Counted from the first letter of the stretch, positions 51,989 to 61,034 are shown. The stretch is 64,000 nt of DNA from Micromonospora sp. U21 (GCF_018070045.1 NZ_JAGPYK010000022.1:45683-109682); one strand, 5' to 3'. Numbers and translations are program-made. The notes: a model not told the origin generated them from the letters alone.

Positions 51989-53380
51989 TCAGGCGTGCGA
52001 GTGCAGCGGCTTGCCGGCGAGGGCCATATGCGCCTCGCCCAGGGCCTCGCTCTGGGTCGGGTGGGCGTGCAGGAGCTGGGCGACCTCGGCCGGGTAGGCC
52101 TCCCAGTTGTAGATGAGCTGCGCCTCGCCGACCAGCTCACCCATCCGGGCGCCGACCATGTGGACGCCGACCACCGGGCCGTCGTCCACCCGGACCACCT
52201 TCACGAAGCCGGTGGTCTTGAGGATCTGGCTCTTGCCGTTGCCACCCAGGTTGTAGTTGTACGTCTTGACCTTGTCGGCGCCGTACTGCTCCTTGGCCTT
52301 CGCCTCGGTCAGGCCGACCGACGCCAGCTCCGGGTCGGAGTAGGTGACCCGCGGGATGCCGACCTCGTCGATCACGGCCGGGTTCTGGCCGGCGATCTCC
52401 TCGGCGACGAAGATGCCCTGCTGGAAGCCGCGGTGCGCGAGTTGGAGGCCGGGCACGATGTCGCCGACCGCGTAGACGTTCGGCACGCTGGTGCGCAGCC
52501 GCTCGTCGGTCAGCACGTAGCCGCGGTCCATCTTCACGCCGTGCTCCTCGTACCCGAGGTTGGCGGTGTTCGGGCCGCGACCGACGGCGACGAGCAGCAG
52601 CTCGGCCTCGACGGTCTCGCCGCCCTGGATGGTCAGCTTGACGCCCTTCTCGGTCTTCTCGACCTTCTCGAACGGCTTGCCGACCTTGAAGTTGATCTTC
52701 CGCTTGCGGAACGCCCGCTCCAGCGCCTTCGACGACTCCTCGTCCTCAGCGGCGACCAGCCGGGGCAGCGCCTCGACGATCGTCACGTCCACACCGAAGG
52801 ACTTCCACACGCTGGCGAACTCGACGCCGATCACGCCGCCACCCAGCACGATCACCGACGACGGAACCCGGTCCAGGGCGAGCGCGTGGTCGCTGGTGAT
52901 GATCCGCTCGCCGTCGACCTCCAGGCCGGGCAGGCTCTTGGCGTACGAGCCGGAGGCCAGGATCAGGTTGCGGCCGGTGTAGCGCTTGCCGTCGACCTCG
53001 ACCACGTTGCTGCCGACCAGCTTGCCGGCGCCGGCCACGAGGGTGATGTTCTTCGTGCTGCTAACCAGGCCCTGCAGGCCCTTGTGCAGGCGGGAGACCA
53101 CGCCGTCCTTGTACGAGTTGACCCCGGCCATGTCGATTCCGACCAGCTCGGCCTTCACACCGAACTGCTCCGACTCGCGGGTCTGGTCGGCGATCTCCGC
53201 GGCGTGCAGCAGGGCCTTCGTGGGGATGCAGCCGTTGTGCAGGCAGGTGCCGCCCAGCTTGCCCTTCTCGATCAGCGCGACGGAGAGGTCCAGTTGGGCG
53301 GCGCGCAGCGCCGCCGCGTAGCCGCCGCTGCCACCTCCGAGGATGACGATGTCGAAGGTTGCGTCGTTCGGCTCGCTCAC
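51989..53380 (-). CDS. lpdA: Dihydrolipoyl dehydrogenase
   Basis: A 463-residue flavoprotein that reoxidises dihydrolipoyl groups with NAD. FAD motif DIVILGGGSGGYAAALRA, redox disulfide Cys46/Cys51 in GGTCLHNGCIPTK, NAD motif VIVLGGGVIGVEFASVW, second FAD segment VPNVYAVGDIV, and the C-terminal His-Glu pair in HAHPTQSEALGEA. I use GTG 53380 (VSEPNDATFDIV); the frame to 53437 reads into the promoter region. It supplies E3 for SucB encoded immediately downstream and for glycine cleavage. Divergent from a small conserved gene. Confidence 0.97.
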   Translation of the reverse strand: MSEPNDATFDIVILGGGSGGYAAALRAAQLDLSVALIEKGKLGGTCLHNGCIPTKALLHAAEIADQTRESEQFGVKAELVGIDMAGVNSYKDGVVSRLHKGLQGLVSSTKNITLVAGAGKLVGSNVVEVDGKRYTGRNLILASGSYAKSLPGLEVDGERIITSDHALALDRVPSSVIVLGGGVIGVEFASVWKSFGVDVTIVEALPRLVAAEDEESSKALERAFRKRKINFKVGKPFEKVEKTEKGVKLTIQGGETVEAELLLVAVGRGPNTANLGYEEHGVKMDRGYVLTDERLRTSVPNVYAVGDIVPGLQLAHRGFQQGIFVAEEIAGQNPAVIDEVGIPRVTYSDPELASVGLTEAKAKEQYGADKVKTYNYNLGGNGKSQILKTTGFVKVVRVDDGPVVGVHMVGARMGELVGEAQLIYNWEAYPAEVAQLLHAHPTQSEALGEAHMALAGKPLHSHA

Positions 53381-53558
53381 GTCCAACTCCCAGGTCGCGT
53401 CACTGCATCGGGGGTCACGGAGGGGTAACACGGACACACCCCACCGAGGTCATCTTGTCACCACTGGGCACAGGGTGCGTACTGAGGTGCCCAACGACAC
53501 GTCATCGACACGTACCCTTGGCACCGTTGTCGATGACAGAGCGTGGGGGAGAGGTCCG

Positions 53559-53888
53559 GTGGGGTTGTTCCGGCGCCGCAAACAGGCGCGTGTGCCCAGC
53601 CATGACCGCGCGGCGGATCGTGGTGATCTGGATCATCTCGAAAACTTCATCCGGAGCCGGCGTGGCGTCGAGGCGTACATCGAACCGCGGACGACGGTGA
53701 CGGAGACCACGGTCATCCTGATCGCCGACGACGGGGAGTGGACCCGCCGGCGCATCGACGGCCCGGACGGCGCCCGGCGCTTCGCGTACCGGATGGGCAT
53801 CCCGGTGTACGACGTCCGGCTGATGGGCTACCCGCAACGGATGCGCGACTTCAACGAGCGCCGCAAGCGCCGCCCCGAGCGGTACTGA
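53559..53888 (+). CDS. Conserved hypothetical protein (109 aa)
   Basis: A basic 109-residue protein starting at GTG 53559 (VGLFRRRKQARVPSHDRAAD) after a ggggagaggt Shine-Dalgarno. The core, HLENFIRSRRGVEAYIEPRT followed by TVTETTVILIADDGEWTRRR and AYRMGIPVYDVRLMGYPQRM, is a compact alpha/beta domain that I recognise as conserved in actinobacteria next to lpdA-like genes but without known function. Its stop lies against the perfect palindrome (copy C) that follows. Confidence 0.78.
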   Translation: MGLFRRRKQARVPSHDRAADRGDLDHLENFIRSRRGVEAYIEPRTTVTETTVILIADDGEWTRRRIDGPDGARRFAYRMGIPVYDVRLMGYPQRMRDFNERRKRRPERY

Positions 53889-53947
53889 AATGTAAGGAAG
53901 GGCCCCCTGTCAACGCCAGGCGTTGACAGGGGGCCCTTCCTTACATT
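53889..53947. repeat. Perfect 59-bp palindrome (repeat copy C)
   Basis: Arms 53889-53917 (aatgtaaggaaggg then ccccctgtcaacgcc) and 53919-53947 are exact reverse complements (29 bp) separated by a single A. It occupies the whole gap between convergent genes, starting one base after one stop and ending two before the other. Outer arms match copies A and B. Confidence 0.95.
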
Positions 53948-53949
53948 CG

Positions 53950-55524
53950 TCAGCCGTTGACGGCGACGTCCTCGACGAGCTGCACCAGGGTGCGGACCGG
54001 TACGCCGGTGCCGCCCTTGGTCCAGTAGCCGGTCGGCTCGCCGGAGTGGTAGCCCGGCCCGGCGATGTCGATGTGCGCCCAGGCCACGTCGTCGGTCACG
54101 AACTCGCGCAGGAACACTCCGCCCTGCAACATGTGCCCGGCCCGGTCCATCCCGGCGTTGACCTGCGAGATGTCCGCCACCTCAGAGTCCATGCCCTTGC
54201 GCACGTCGTCCGGCAGCGGCATCGGCCAGGCCGGCTCGCCGACCGAGTCGCCGACCGTCCGGACCCGCTCGCACAGCTCCGGGGTGCCCATGACGCCGGC
54301 GACCCGCTTGCCCAGCGCGATCACCTGGCCGCCGGTCAGGGTGGAGGTCTCGAACAGGTAGTCCGTGCCGTCCTCGCAGGCGCGGGCGATCGCGTCGGCC
54401 AGGATCATCCGGCCCTCGGCGTCGGTGTTGAGCACCTCCACCTTCTTGCCGCTGTACATGCTGATGACGTCGCCCGGCCGGTAGCTGGTGCCCGACGGCA
54501 TGTTCTCCGCCATCGGCAGGTAGGCACTGACCGCCACCGCCGGCTTGAGCGCGGCGATCGCCAGCATGGCGGCACCCACCGCGGCGGCGCCCGCCATGTC
54601 GGACTTCATCTCCCACATGCCCTGCGCCGGCTTGATCGAGATGCCGCCGGTGTCGAAGGTGATGCCCTTGCCGACCAGCGCGACCCGCTTGCCGTTGCCG
54701 CCGCCCTGCGGGGTGTAGGTGAGCTTCACCAGGCGCGGCGGGGCCTCCGAGCCCTGCCCGACCGCGACGATGCCGCCGTACCCGCCGGCGGCCAGGGCCG
54801 CCTCGTCCAGCACCTCGACGCCGAGGCCCGCCGCGCGGGCGGCGTCGGCCACCGCGTCGGCGAACGACGGCGGGCGCAGCTCGTTCGGCGCGGTGTTCAC
54901 CCAGTCCCGGCTGAGCCGGACCGCGCCGGCCACCACCTGCGCCCGGCTGATCTCCGCCAGCGCGCCCGCGTCGCCGGCGTCCGGCACCGAGACCAGCACC
55001 TCGGCCACCGGCTCCCGCCGGGTCGGCTGCGGCCGGGTCTTGTAGCCGGCGAACCGGTACCCGCCGAGCAGCGCGCCCTCCGCGACCGCGCGCAGCGCGG
55101 CCGGCGCGTCGGCGTCGTCCGGCAGCGGCATGGCCAGCGCCACCTTCGGCGCGCCCGCCAGGGCACGGATCGCGGCGCCGGCAGCCCGGCGCAACGTCTC
55201 CGGGGCCGGGGCGGCGCCCGACGGCTCCGGGCCGAGCCCGACCGCGGCGACCAGCGGGGCGGTGACCGTGCCCAGCGCGGCCAGCTTGATCACCTCGCCC
55301 GGACCGCCGGTCGCGCCGAGCAGCGCCAGCGTCTCGGTCAGCTTGCCGTCGAACGCGGCGGCGATGCTCTCCGCGCCGCTGGCGAGCAGCAGGGTGCCGG
55401 CGAGGCCGCTGGTGGCGCCCTGCTCTCCGGTCTGGCTGTGCACGCCGATCACGATCGCGTCGACGGCGAGCTCCGCCGGATCGGTGTCGACCAGGCTCAG
55501 GGTGGTGGTGCGGGGCGATGTCAC
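53950..55524 (-). CDS. pepA: Leucyl aminopeptidase (M17)
   Basis: A 524-residue cytosolic M17 aminopeptidase. The signature NTDAEGRMILADAIARA (metal ligands Asp, Glu and catalytic Arg) is intact, as are VGKGITFDTGGISIKP (Lys, Asp ligands) and MWEMKSDMAGAAAV. The N-terminal 190 residues form the regulatory macro-like domain. It releases N-terminal amino acids from peptides using two metal ions. GTG 55524 is the start. It corresponds to pepB of the mycobacterial neighbourhood and is divergent from gcvT. Confidence 0.96.
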   Translation of the reverse strand: MTSPRTTTLSLVDTDPAELAVDAIVIGVHSQTGEQGATSGLAGTLLLASGAESIAAAFDGKLTETLALLGATGGPGEVIKLAALGTVTAPLVAAVGLGPEPSGAAPAPETLRRAAGAAIRALAGAPKVALAMPLPDDADAPAALRAVAEGALLGGYRFAGYKTRPQPTRREPVAEVLVSVPDAGDAGALAEISRAQVVAGAVRLSRDWVNTAPNELRPPSFADAVADAARAAGLGVEVLDEAALAAGGYGGIVAVGQGSEAPPRLVKLTYTPQGGGNGKRVALVGKGITFDTGGISIKPAQGMWEMKSDMAGAAAVGAAMLAIAALKPAVAVSAYLPMAENMPSGTSYRPGDVISMYSGKKVEVLNTDAEGRMILADAIARACEDGTDYLFETSTLTGGQVIALGKRVAGVMGTPELCERVRTVGDSVGEPAWPMPLPDDVRKGMDSEVADISQVNAGMDRAGHMLQGGVFLREFVTDDVAWAHIDIAGPGYHSGEPTGYWTKGGTGVPVRTLVQLVEDVAVNG

Positions 55525-55582
55525 TGAAGCTACTCCGGGCGGGCCGGGCCGGCCGCGTCGTCGCGTACCGGCGATGAAGGTC

Positions 55583-55605
55583 TCCGGCGGAACGTACCCG
55601 CCGGA
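55583..55605. promoter_or_regulatory. Inverted repeat between pepA and gcvT
   Basis: tccggcgg (55583-55590) and ccgccgga (55598-55605) with a seven-base spacer, in the 162-bp gap between divergent genes. Could be an operator; GC-rich chance palindromes are common, so weight is low. Confidence 0.3.
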
Positions 55606-55686
55606 CGTCAGGGCTGTCCCGTCGATGATGCCGACGGGGTCCCGCCGATGCTAACCAGCGGCGCTGCCCCCGGTAAGTTGCCACCC

Positions 55687-56817
55687 ATGACCGACGTGAC
55701 CTCCGACGCCGCCGCGACCCGGCTGCGCCGTTCCCCGCTGCACGAGCGGCACACCGCCGCCGGCGCCAAGTTCGCCCCCTTCGGGGGCTGGGAGATGCCG
55801 CTGGAGTACGCCGGCGGTGGGGTGCTCAAGGAGCACACCGCGGTGCGGAGCGCGGTGGGGGTCTTCGACGTGTCGCACCTGGGCAAGGCGCGGGTGAGCG
55901 GCCCCGGCGCCGCCGATTTCGTGAACGCCTGCCTCAGCAACGACCTGGGCCGGATCGGGCCGGGCCGGGCGCAGTACACGCTCTGCTGTGACGACGCCAC
56001 CGGCGGCGTGGTGGACGACATCATCGCCTACCTGTACACCGACGACCACGTCTTCCTGATCCCGAACGCGGCGAACACCGCCGAGGTGGTCCGCCGGCTC
56101 CGGGCCGCCGCGCCGGAGCAGGTCACCGTCACCGACGAGCACGAGGCGTACGCCGTGCTGGCCGTGCAGGGCCCGCGCTCGGCCGAGCTGCTGGGCGCCC
56201 TCGGCCTGCCCACCGAGCACGACTACATGAGCTTCTCCGCCGCCGGCCTGGCCGGGGTCGAGCTGACGGTCTGCCGCACCGGCTACACCGGGGAGCTGGG
56301 CTACGAGCTGGTCGTGCCGGCGGAGCACGCCGTCACGGTCTGGGACGCGCTCTTCGCCGCCGGCGAGAGCTTCGGGCTGCGCGCCTGTGGGCTGGCCGCC
56401 CGGGACACGCTGCGCACCGAGATGGGCTACCCGCTGCACGGGCAGGACCTCTCCCTGGACATCACCCCGGTGCAGGCACGGTCCGGCTGGGCGGTGGGCT
56501 GGGACAAGCCGGCCTTCTGGGGCCGCGACGCGCTGCGCACCGAGAAGGCCGAGGGGCCTCGGCGTACGCTGCGCGGCCTGGTGGCCGTCGACCGGGCCAT
56601 TCCGCGGTCCGGGATGACCCTGCACGTCGGTGACGTGCAGGTCGGCACGGTCACCAGCGGCACCTTCTCGCCGACCCGCAAGCAGGGCATCGCGCTGGCC
56701 CTGCTGGACACCGACGCCAAGCTCGCCGACGGCGATCTCGTCGAGGTCGAGATCCGTGGCCGCCGCGCCCCCATGCAGGTAACCCGACCCCCCTTCGTCA
56801 ACCCCTCAGTCAAGTAA
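55687..56817 (+). CDS. gcvT: Aminomethyltransferase (glycine cleavage T protein)
   Basis: A 376-residue T protein that transfers the methylene group from aminomethyl-lipoyl-GcvH to tetrahydrofolate. Signatures: AKFAPFGGWEMPLEYAGGGV, VGVFDVSHLGKARVSG, YLYTDDHVFLIPNAAN, CRTGYTGELGYELVVP and CGLAARDTLRTEMGYPLHGQ, with the folate-binding Asp in the N-terminal part. The ATG at 55687 (MTDVTSDAA) opens the normal length; upstream in-frame codons are non-coding. gcvH and gcvP are not in the window. Its lipoyl partner depends on LipA/LipB. Confidence 0.96.
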   Translation: MTDVTSDAAATRLRRSPLHERHTAAGAKFAPFGGWEMPLEYAGGGVLKEHTAVRSAVGVFDVSHLGKARVSGPGAADFVNACLSNDLGRIGPGRAQYTLCCDDATGGVVDDIIAYLYTDDHVFLIPNAANTAEVVRRLRAAAPEQVTVTDEHEAYAVLAVQGPRSAELLGALGLPTEHDYMSFSAAGLAGVELTVCRTGYTGELGYELVVPAEHAVTVWDALFAAGESFGLRACGLAARDTLRTEMGYPLHGQDLSLDITPVQARSGWAVGWDKPAFWGRDALRTEKAEGPRRTLRGLVAVDRAIPRSGMTLHVGDVQVGTVTSGTFSPTRKQGIALALLDTDAKLADGDLVEVEIRGRRAPMQVTRPPFVNPSVK

Positions 56818-56825
56818 CCCCGGTC

Positions 56826-56846
56826 CCCCGGGCGTCCCGCCCGGGG
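56826..56846 (+). terminator. Hairpin terminator after gcvT
   Basis: ccccgggcg-tcc-cgcccgggg, a perfect 9-bp stem with a three-base loop, beginning 9 bp after the gcvT stop. Confidence 0.8.
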
Positions 56847-56859
56847 CGCCCACCCCGTC

Positions 56860-56914
56860 GATCATGAAGTTATTGCCACCGCTGTCGGCGTGTCCTGGCG
56901 ATAACTTCAGATCA
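56860..56914. repeat. gatcatgaagttat inverted repeat
   Basis: gatcatgaagttattgcc (56860-56877) and ggcgataacttcagatc (56897-56913) pair over nearly their whole length with one mismatch and a two-base gap. The A/T-rich arms stand out from the surroundings. It lies between convergent gcvT and the DUF2314 gene. Confidence 0.65.
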
Positions 56915-56924
56915 ACGCCGAGGG

Positions 56925-58223
56925 TCAGGGGGTGGTGGGGGTGGGGGGTTCGCCGGAGTCGAGGACGGCCTGGGTCCAGCCGCCCTCGATCACGCCGGTG
57001 CCGTCCAGCACCGCCCAGTCGACCACGTCGGTCGCCTCCACCACGACCGGGGCGCCGATCCGCACCGAGGAGTCGGTGGCGGCGTCGCTGGCGCTCACCC
57101 CGACGATCCGCTCCGGGGTCTCCCACGAGGTGACGCCCGCCCAGACGTACTCCGGGCCGTCGTCGCCGGGCAGGCCGTACTTGACCACCAGCTGCGACTC
57201 CGCGGGCAGCTGGCCGGCGACGAACCGCGCCCGCGCGTCGCCCAGCGCCGCCCGGGCGGTGGCGACCGCCCGGCTCATCGCGTCGCCGGAGCGGGCGTAG
57301 CGCACGTCCGGCTGGATCCCGGAGAACAACGTCGCGCAGGCGGCGGCGTAGTAGCGCCCGTCCGGACCGGGATGCCCGGCCGGCGGGCGCAGGCTGAGGA
57401 ACGAGTCGGCCTCCGGGTCGGTCGCCGGGTCCAGCTCCAGGCGCAGCAGGACCGGGGCGGTCGCACCGTGCTGCTCCGGGTTGCCGTACGCCACCGCGAT
57501 GTCGTGCCCGGTCACCGTGGCCAGCACCGGCAGCTGCACGAACGCCGGCACCTCCTCGCCGGAGAGCCCGTCGGTCCAGTCCCGCAGCAGCCGTCGCGCC
57601 GCCCCGGTCATCACCGCGCCCCAGGCCCGGGTGAGGTGGTCGGGCACCCCCTGGGTCTGCAACTCCAGCAGCCCGAAGCGGCGCAGCCCCTTGGTGGTGA
57701 ACCACAACCCCTCCACGTCCGAGGAGTACGGCACCAGCACCCAGTCCACCAGCCGGATCCGGCCCTGCTCGTCCGGCAGCGAGCGCAGCGCGGTCGCCGG
57801 GTCGAGGAACTGCAGGCCGAAGACGTCCACCACGTCGCTGTCGACGGACTCCGCCACCGCCGCCGCCACCGCCCGGGCCGCCCACTCGTGCGCCGGCGGC
57901 CAGCCGGGCCGGTACTCGGCCTGCACCACCACCAGGTGGGTCGCCGCGGCCAGCCGCGCCAGCTGCGCCTCGGTGGCGCCGAACGCGGTGAGCAGGTCCG
58001 GTGGCAGCTCGGGGAACTCGGCGATCGACCGGGTGTCCACGCTCATCAGCGGGCTGTCCAGCATCTGCCGGGCCAACCCGTGCACCGGCTCGGCCAGCCG
58101 GCCGGTCAGCGCCGCCACCGCCGTCTTCGCACTGACCTTCGGCAGCCCCGCCATCGGCACCAGGTAGGTCGCGCTGAGCGACTCCGGGACCGGTACGGGC
58201 AGGAAGTCGTCCGTGATGAGCAT
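56925..58223 (-). CDS. Protein with C-terminal DUF2314-like domain
   Basis: A 432-residue cytoplasmic protein. The last 110 residues (QLVVKYGLPGDDGPEYVWAG, then DWAVLDGTGVIEGGWTQAVL) match the DUF2314 pattern of a charged beta-rich domain ending in a DW..xxG.xxGGxT motif. Residues 1-310 form a larger domain with VVVQAEYRPGWPPAHEWAAR and VDVFGLQFLDPATALRSLPD that I cannot place; a second DUF2314-like or DUF4261-like unit is possible (SIAEFPELPPDLLTAFGATE ... DVVDVFGLQFLDP). Function unknown. ATG start at 58223; no operon partner. Confidence 0.7.
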   Translation of the reverse strand: MLITDDFLPVPVPESLSATYLVPMAGLPKVSAKTAVAALTGRLAEPVHGLARQMLDSPLMSVDTRSIAEFPELPPDLLTAFGATEAQLARLAAATHLVVVQAEYRPGWPPAHEWAARAVAAAVAESVDSDVVDVFGLQFLDPATALRSLPDEQGRIRLVDWVLVPYSSDVEGLWFTTKGLRRFGLLELQTQGVPDHLTRAWGAVMTGAARRLLRDWTDGLSGEEVPAFVQLPVLATVTGHDIAVAYGNPEQHGATAPVLLRLELDPATDPEADSFLSLRPPAGHPGPDGRYYAAACATLFSGIQPDVRYARSGDAMSRAVATARAALGDARARFVAGQLPAESQLVVKYGLPGDDGPEYVWAGVTSWETPERIVGVSASDAATDSSVRIGAPVVVEATDVVDWAVLDGTGVIEGGWTQAVLDSGEPPTPTTP

Positions 58224-58288
58224 TCTCGTTCCCCCGAGGCCGCGCCGGCGCTGTCGAGGCGAACGCTACCCGGCCCGCCTCGCCGGGT

Positions 58289-59062
58289 TCAGCCGGACAG
58301 CACCAGACCCAGGTAGACCAGCGTGGTGACCACCTCGACGGTCGCGCCGAGCACGTCGCCGGTCATCCCGCCGAGCCGGCGTACCACATGGGCCAGCAGC
58401 GGCAGCGCGACGGCGAACGCGGCGGCGACGGCCAGCGGCCCCTGCCACGGGCGGCCCGGCACCGCGGGCACCGCCAGCAGCACGACGGCGACCGTGCCGG
58501 CGGCCAGGGCCACCGGGCCGACCGTGCCGGCCACCATCGCGCCCAGTCCGTCCGGCCGTGCCGCCGGTACGCCCCGCCGGCAGGCCGCCGTCACACCCAG
58601 CCGGCCGGCGGCGGTCGCGGCGACCACCGCCGCGAGGCATGCCGGCCAGGACCGACCGGCCAGCTCGGCGAGCGCCGCCGCCTGCACCAGCAGGACGACC
58701 ACCAGGGCGACCACCCCGAACGGGCCGACGTCCGGCTTCTTCATGATCTCCAGCGCGGCCGCGCCGCGCCGGTACGAGCCGAGCGCGTCCACGGTGTCGG
58801 CCAGCCCGTCCAGGTGCAGCCCCCGGGTGAACAGGGCGGCGGCACCCACCGTCACGCCGGCGGCCACCAGTGGGGGCGCGAACGCGCCGGCCAGCAGCAG
58901 CACGCCGGCCAGCAGCGCGCCGAGCAGTGCGCCGACCGCCGGGGCGAGCGCCATCGCGGTGCCGGCCACCGGGCGGTCGATCCGGCCGGCCCGGACCGGC
59001 AACGTGCTGAACGTGGTGACCGCCAGCCGGGCCCCCGCGGCGAGCCGCGACTCAGCCGGCAC
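58289..59062 (-). CDS. cobS: Adenosylcobinamide-GDP ribazoletransferase
   Basis: A 257-residue membrane enzyme that joins adenosylcobinamide-GDP to alpha-ribazole, the last steps of cobalamin synthesis. The signature LFTRGLHLDGLADTVDALGS is present, then EIMKKPDVGPFGVVALVVVL. About six TM segments are seen. The start at 59062 overlaps the end of the cobU-cobT gene by 11 bases, so the two are translationally coupled. The short Ala/Gly-rich C-terminus is normal. Confidence 0.95.
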   Translation of the reverse strand: MPAESRLAAGARLAVTTFSTLPVRAGRIDRPVAGTAMALAPAVGALLGALLAGVLLLAGAFAPPLVAAGVTVGAAALFTRGLHLDGLADTVDALGSYRRGAAALEIMKKPDVGPFGVVALVVVLLVQAAALAELAGRSWPACLAAVVAATAAGRLGVTAACRRGVPAARPDGLGAMVAGTVGPVALAAGTVAVVLLAVPAVPGRPWQGPLAVAAAFAVALPLLAHVVRRLGGMTGDVLGATVEVVTTLVYLGLVLSG

Positions 59063-60974
59063 GCCAGCCCGACGCCGGCTGCTCGTCCGCCCCGGTGGTG
59101 GCCGGACCCGGCCCCGCCGGCTCCGGCTCGGCGTAGTCCGGCTCGGTGTCCTCCGGCTCGGTGCCCTCCGGCTCCTCGGCGCCCTCGTCCGGCTCCCCGC
59201 CGCCGGCCAGCGACGGGTGGACCGGCAGCGTGGCGGCCAGGGACAGCACCGAGCGCAGCAGCGGGAGCGCGACCAGCGCGTTGGCCCCCTCGCCGAGGTC
59301 CAGCCGCAGGTCGAGCAGCGGGGTGAGGCCGAGCACGTCGGCGGCCAACCGCACCGCCGGGTGACCGCCGTGGTCGGCGAGCAGGCACCAGTGCCGCGCC
59401 TGCCCGGCCAGGTCGCGGCTGACCATGCCGGCGGCCAGCCCTACCGGCCCGTCCAGCAGCACCGGCATCCGGCGGGCGGTGGCGCCGAGCAGCACGCCGG
59501 TGGCCACCGCCACATCTCCGCCACCCAGCTCGGCCAGCACGTCCTTCGCGCCCCGAGGCGAGCGGCGGGTGCGGTGCAGCGCGTCGCGTACCGCCGCGCA
59601 GCGGATCATCCAGGCCGCGTCGTCGATCTCGCCGGAGTTGGTGATCACCCGACCGAGCACGGCCGGCGGCTCGGCGCCCGCGGTGGCCGCCAGCACCGCC
59701 GCGGCGGCGGCCTCGGTGCCGGCGCCGCACGCGGCCAGCACCAGCAGCTGTACGCCGGCGTCGGCGGCCTGCTCGGCCAACCGCCAGCCGTAGCGCAGCG
59801 CCGACTCCACCTGCTCGGGGGTGAGCGCCGGCTGGTCCTCCATGGGCGCGGCGACTGGAGTGTCCACCACCTGGAGGCTGGCTCCGCTCTCGGCGGCCAG
59901 CCGGGCCAGCGCACCCTGGCCGGAGCGGGCCTGCCCGGCCCGACGTGCCGACTCGCCGGCGACGGTGCCGGCCGACGCCCCGCCGGCGTGGTCACCGTGC
60001 AGCAGCAGCACCCGGACCGAGCCCCAGGCGACCGGGGTCGAGGTGCCCTGCGTGGCGGCGGCGAAGCCGACGACGCGGTCCAGCACGCCCAGCCCGGCGC
60101 CGGGCACGTCCAACGTGGCCAGCCGGTCCACCGCCTGGGGGCCGGTGTACTCGTCGGGCATCGGCAGCTCCATGCCCGGCTGGATGACCAGCCCGGTGGA
60201 CACCATCGGCAGCGCCATGGTCGGCGCGGCCCAGGGGTTGCCAGGCTCCTGGTTCGGGGCCGCCGGCGGCGTGTGGGTCAACACCTCCGGCAGCTGCACC
60301 TCGGGGGTGGGCTCGACGTCGGCCGGATCCGCTCCGACCGGCCCGGGCCCGACCGGCGTGGACCCGACCGGCGCGGTCCCGGTCGCGGGTGTCGCCGGCA
60401 CGGCACCGGCGGCGGTCGCGGTCGGCGCGGCCGGCTTCAGCCAGGCCGGCTGGCCGGCGACCACCAGCACCACCGCGTCGCAGGCGTCGGCGACCGCCCG
60501 GTTGGCCGCGCCGAGCGCGTCGGTGAACGCCCGGCCCAGCGGCGTGGTCGGCACCAGGGACAACCCCACCTCGGGGCTGACCAGCACCACCCGCGCCGAG
60601 CAGCCGCGGATCGCCTCGGCCAGCTCAGCGATGGTCGCCACGTCGTCGGCGGGCTGATGGTCCGGGTCGAGCAGCACCGTCACCCAGCCGCCCAGGTCGT
60701 CCACGAGCAGCGTCTCGTTGGGCTGGGCGGACGCGAGGACGTCGGCCAGCCGCCGCGGGTCGGCCGCGGTCTCCTCGGTGCTCCAACTGCCTGGCCGCCG
60801 GGCGCGGTGCGCCGCCAGGCGGGTCGCCCACTCGGTGTCCTCCGGGTCGCCCTCCGCAGCGGTGGCGAGGTAGCGGACCACCGGCGCGTCGGTGACCAGG
60901 GACTCGGCGAACTCGGACTTGCCGGACCGGATACCGCCGAGCACCAGGACCGTGTTCCACCCGTCAACGGACAT
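59052..60974 (-). CDS. cobUT: CobU-CobT fusion (cobinamide kinase/guanylyltransferase plus DMB phosphoribosyltransferase)
   Basis: A 640-residue fusion. Residues 1-175 are CobU: P-loop GGIRSGKS (13-20), RYLATA and the VLVSPEVGLSLVP segment. It phosphorylates and GMP-activates adenosylcobinamide. A 70-residue Pro/Thr/Val-rich linker (about 180-250) leads to CobT (about 265-590), which makes alpha-ribazole phosphate; MPVLLDGPVGLAAGM and LGEGANALVALPLLRSVLSL carry the family residues including the active-site Glu. An acidic Glu/Pro tail ends the protein. The upstream 60 bp are too short for a cobalamin riboswitch. It precedes cobS with an 11-base overlap. Confidence 0.92.
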   Translation of the reverse strand: MSVDGWNTVLVLGGIRSGKSEFAESLVTDAPVVRYLATAAEGDPEDTEWATRLAAHRARRPGSWSTEETAADPRRLADVLASAQPNETLLVDDLGGWVTVLLDPDHQPADDVATIAELAEAIRGCSARVVLVSPEVGLSLVPTTPLGRAFTDALGAANRAVADACDAVVLVVAGQPAWLKPAAPTATAAGAVPATPATGTAPVGSTPVGPGPVGADPADVEPTPEVQLPEVLTHTPPAAPNQEPGNPWAAPTMALPMVSTGLVIQPGMELPMPDEYTGPQAVDRLATLDVPGAGLGVLDRVVGFAAATQGTSTPVAWGSVRVLLLHGDHAGGASAGTVAGESARRAGQARSGQGALARLAAESGASLQVVDTPVAAPMEDQPALTPEQVESALRYGWRLAEQAADAGVQLLVLAACGAGTEAAAAAVLAATAGAEPPAVLGRVITNSGEIDDAAWMIRCAAVRDALHRTRRSPRGAKDVLAELGGGDVAVATGVLLGATARRMPVLLDGPVGLAAGMVSRDLAGQARHWCLLADHGGHPAVRLAADVLGLTPLLDLRLDLGEGANALVALPLLRSVLSLAATLPVHPSLAGGGEPDEGAEEPEGTEPEDTEPDYAEPEPAGPGPATTGADEQPASGWRAG

Positions 60975-61034
60975 GCCCGTACCTTAAGGCCGCCCGTGGT
61001 CCCGCTGCCTGCCGGCCCGGCGGTCGCGGTCCGG

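Noticed and set aside
55525..55686. Glycine riboswitch upstream of gcvT
   Set aside because: The 162-bp gap shows none of the conserved glycine aptamer core; only a short GC palindrome.
60975..61034. Cobalamin riboswitch upstream of cobUT
   Set aside because: Only 60 bp separate it from the kinase gene and no B12-box is seen.
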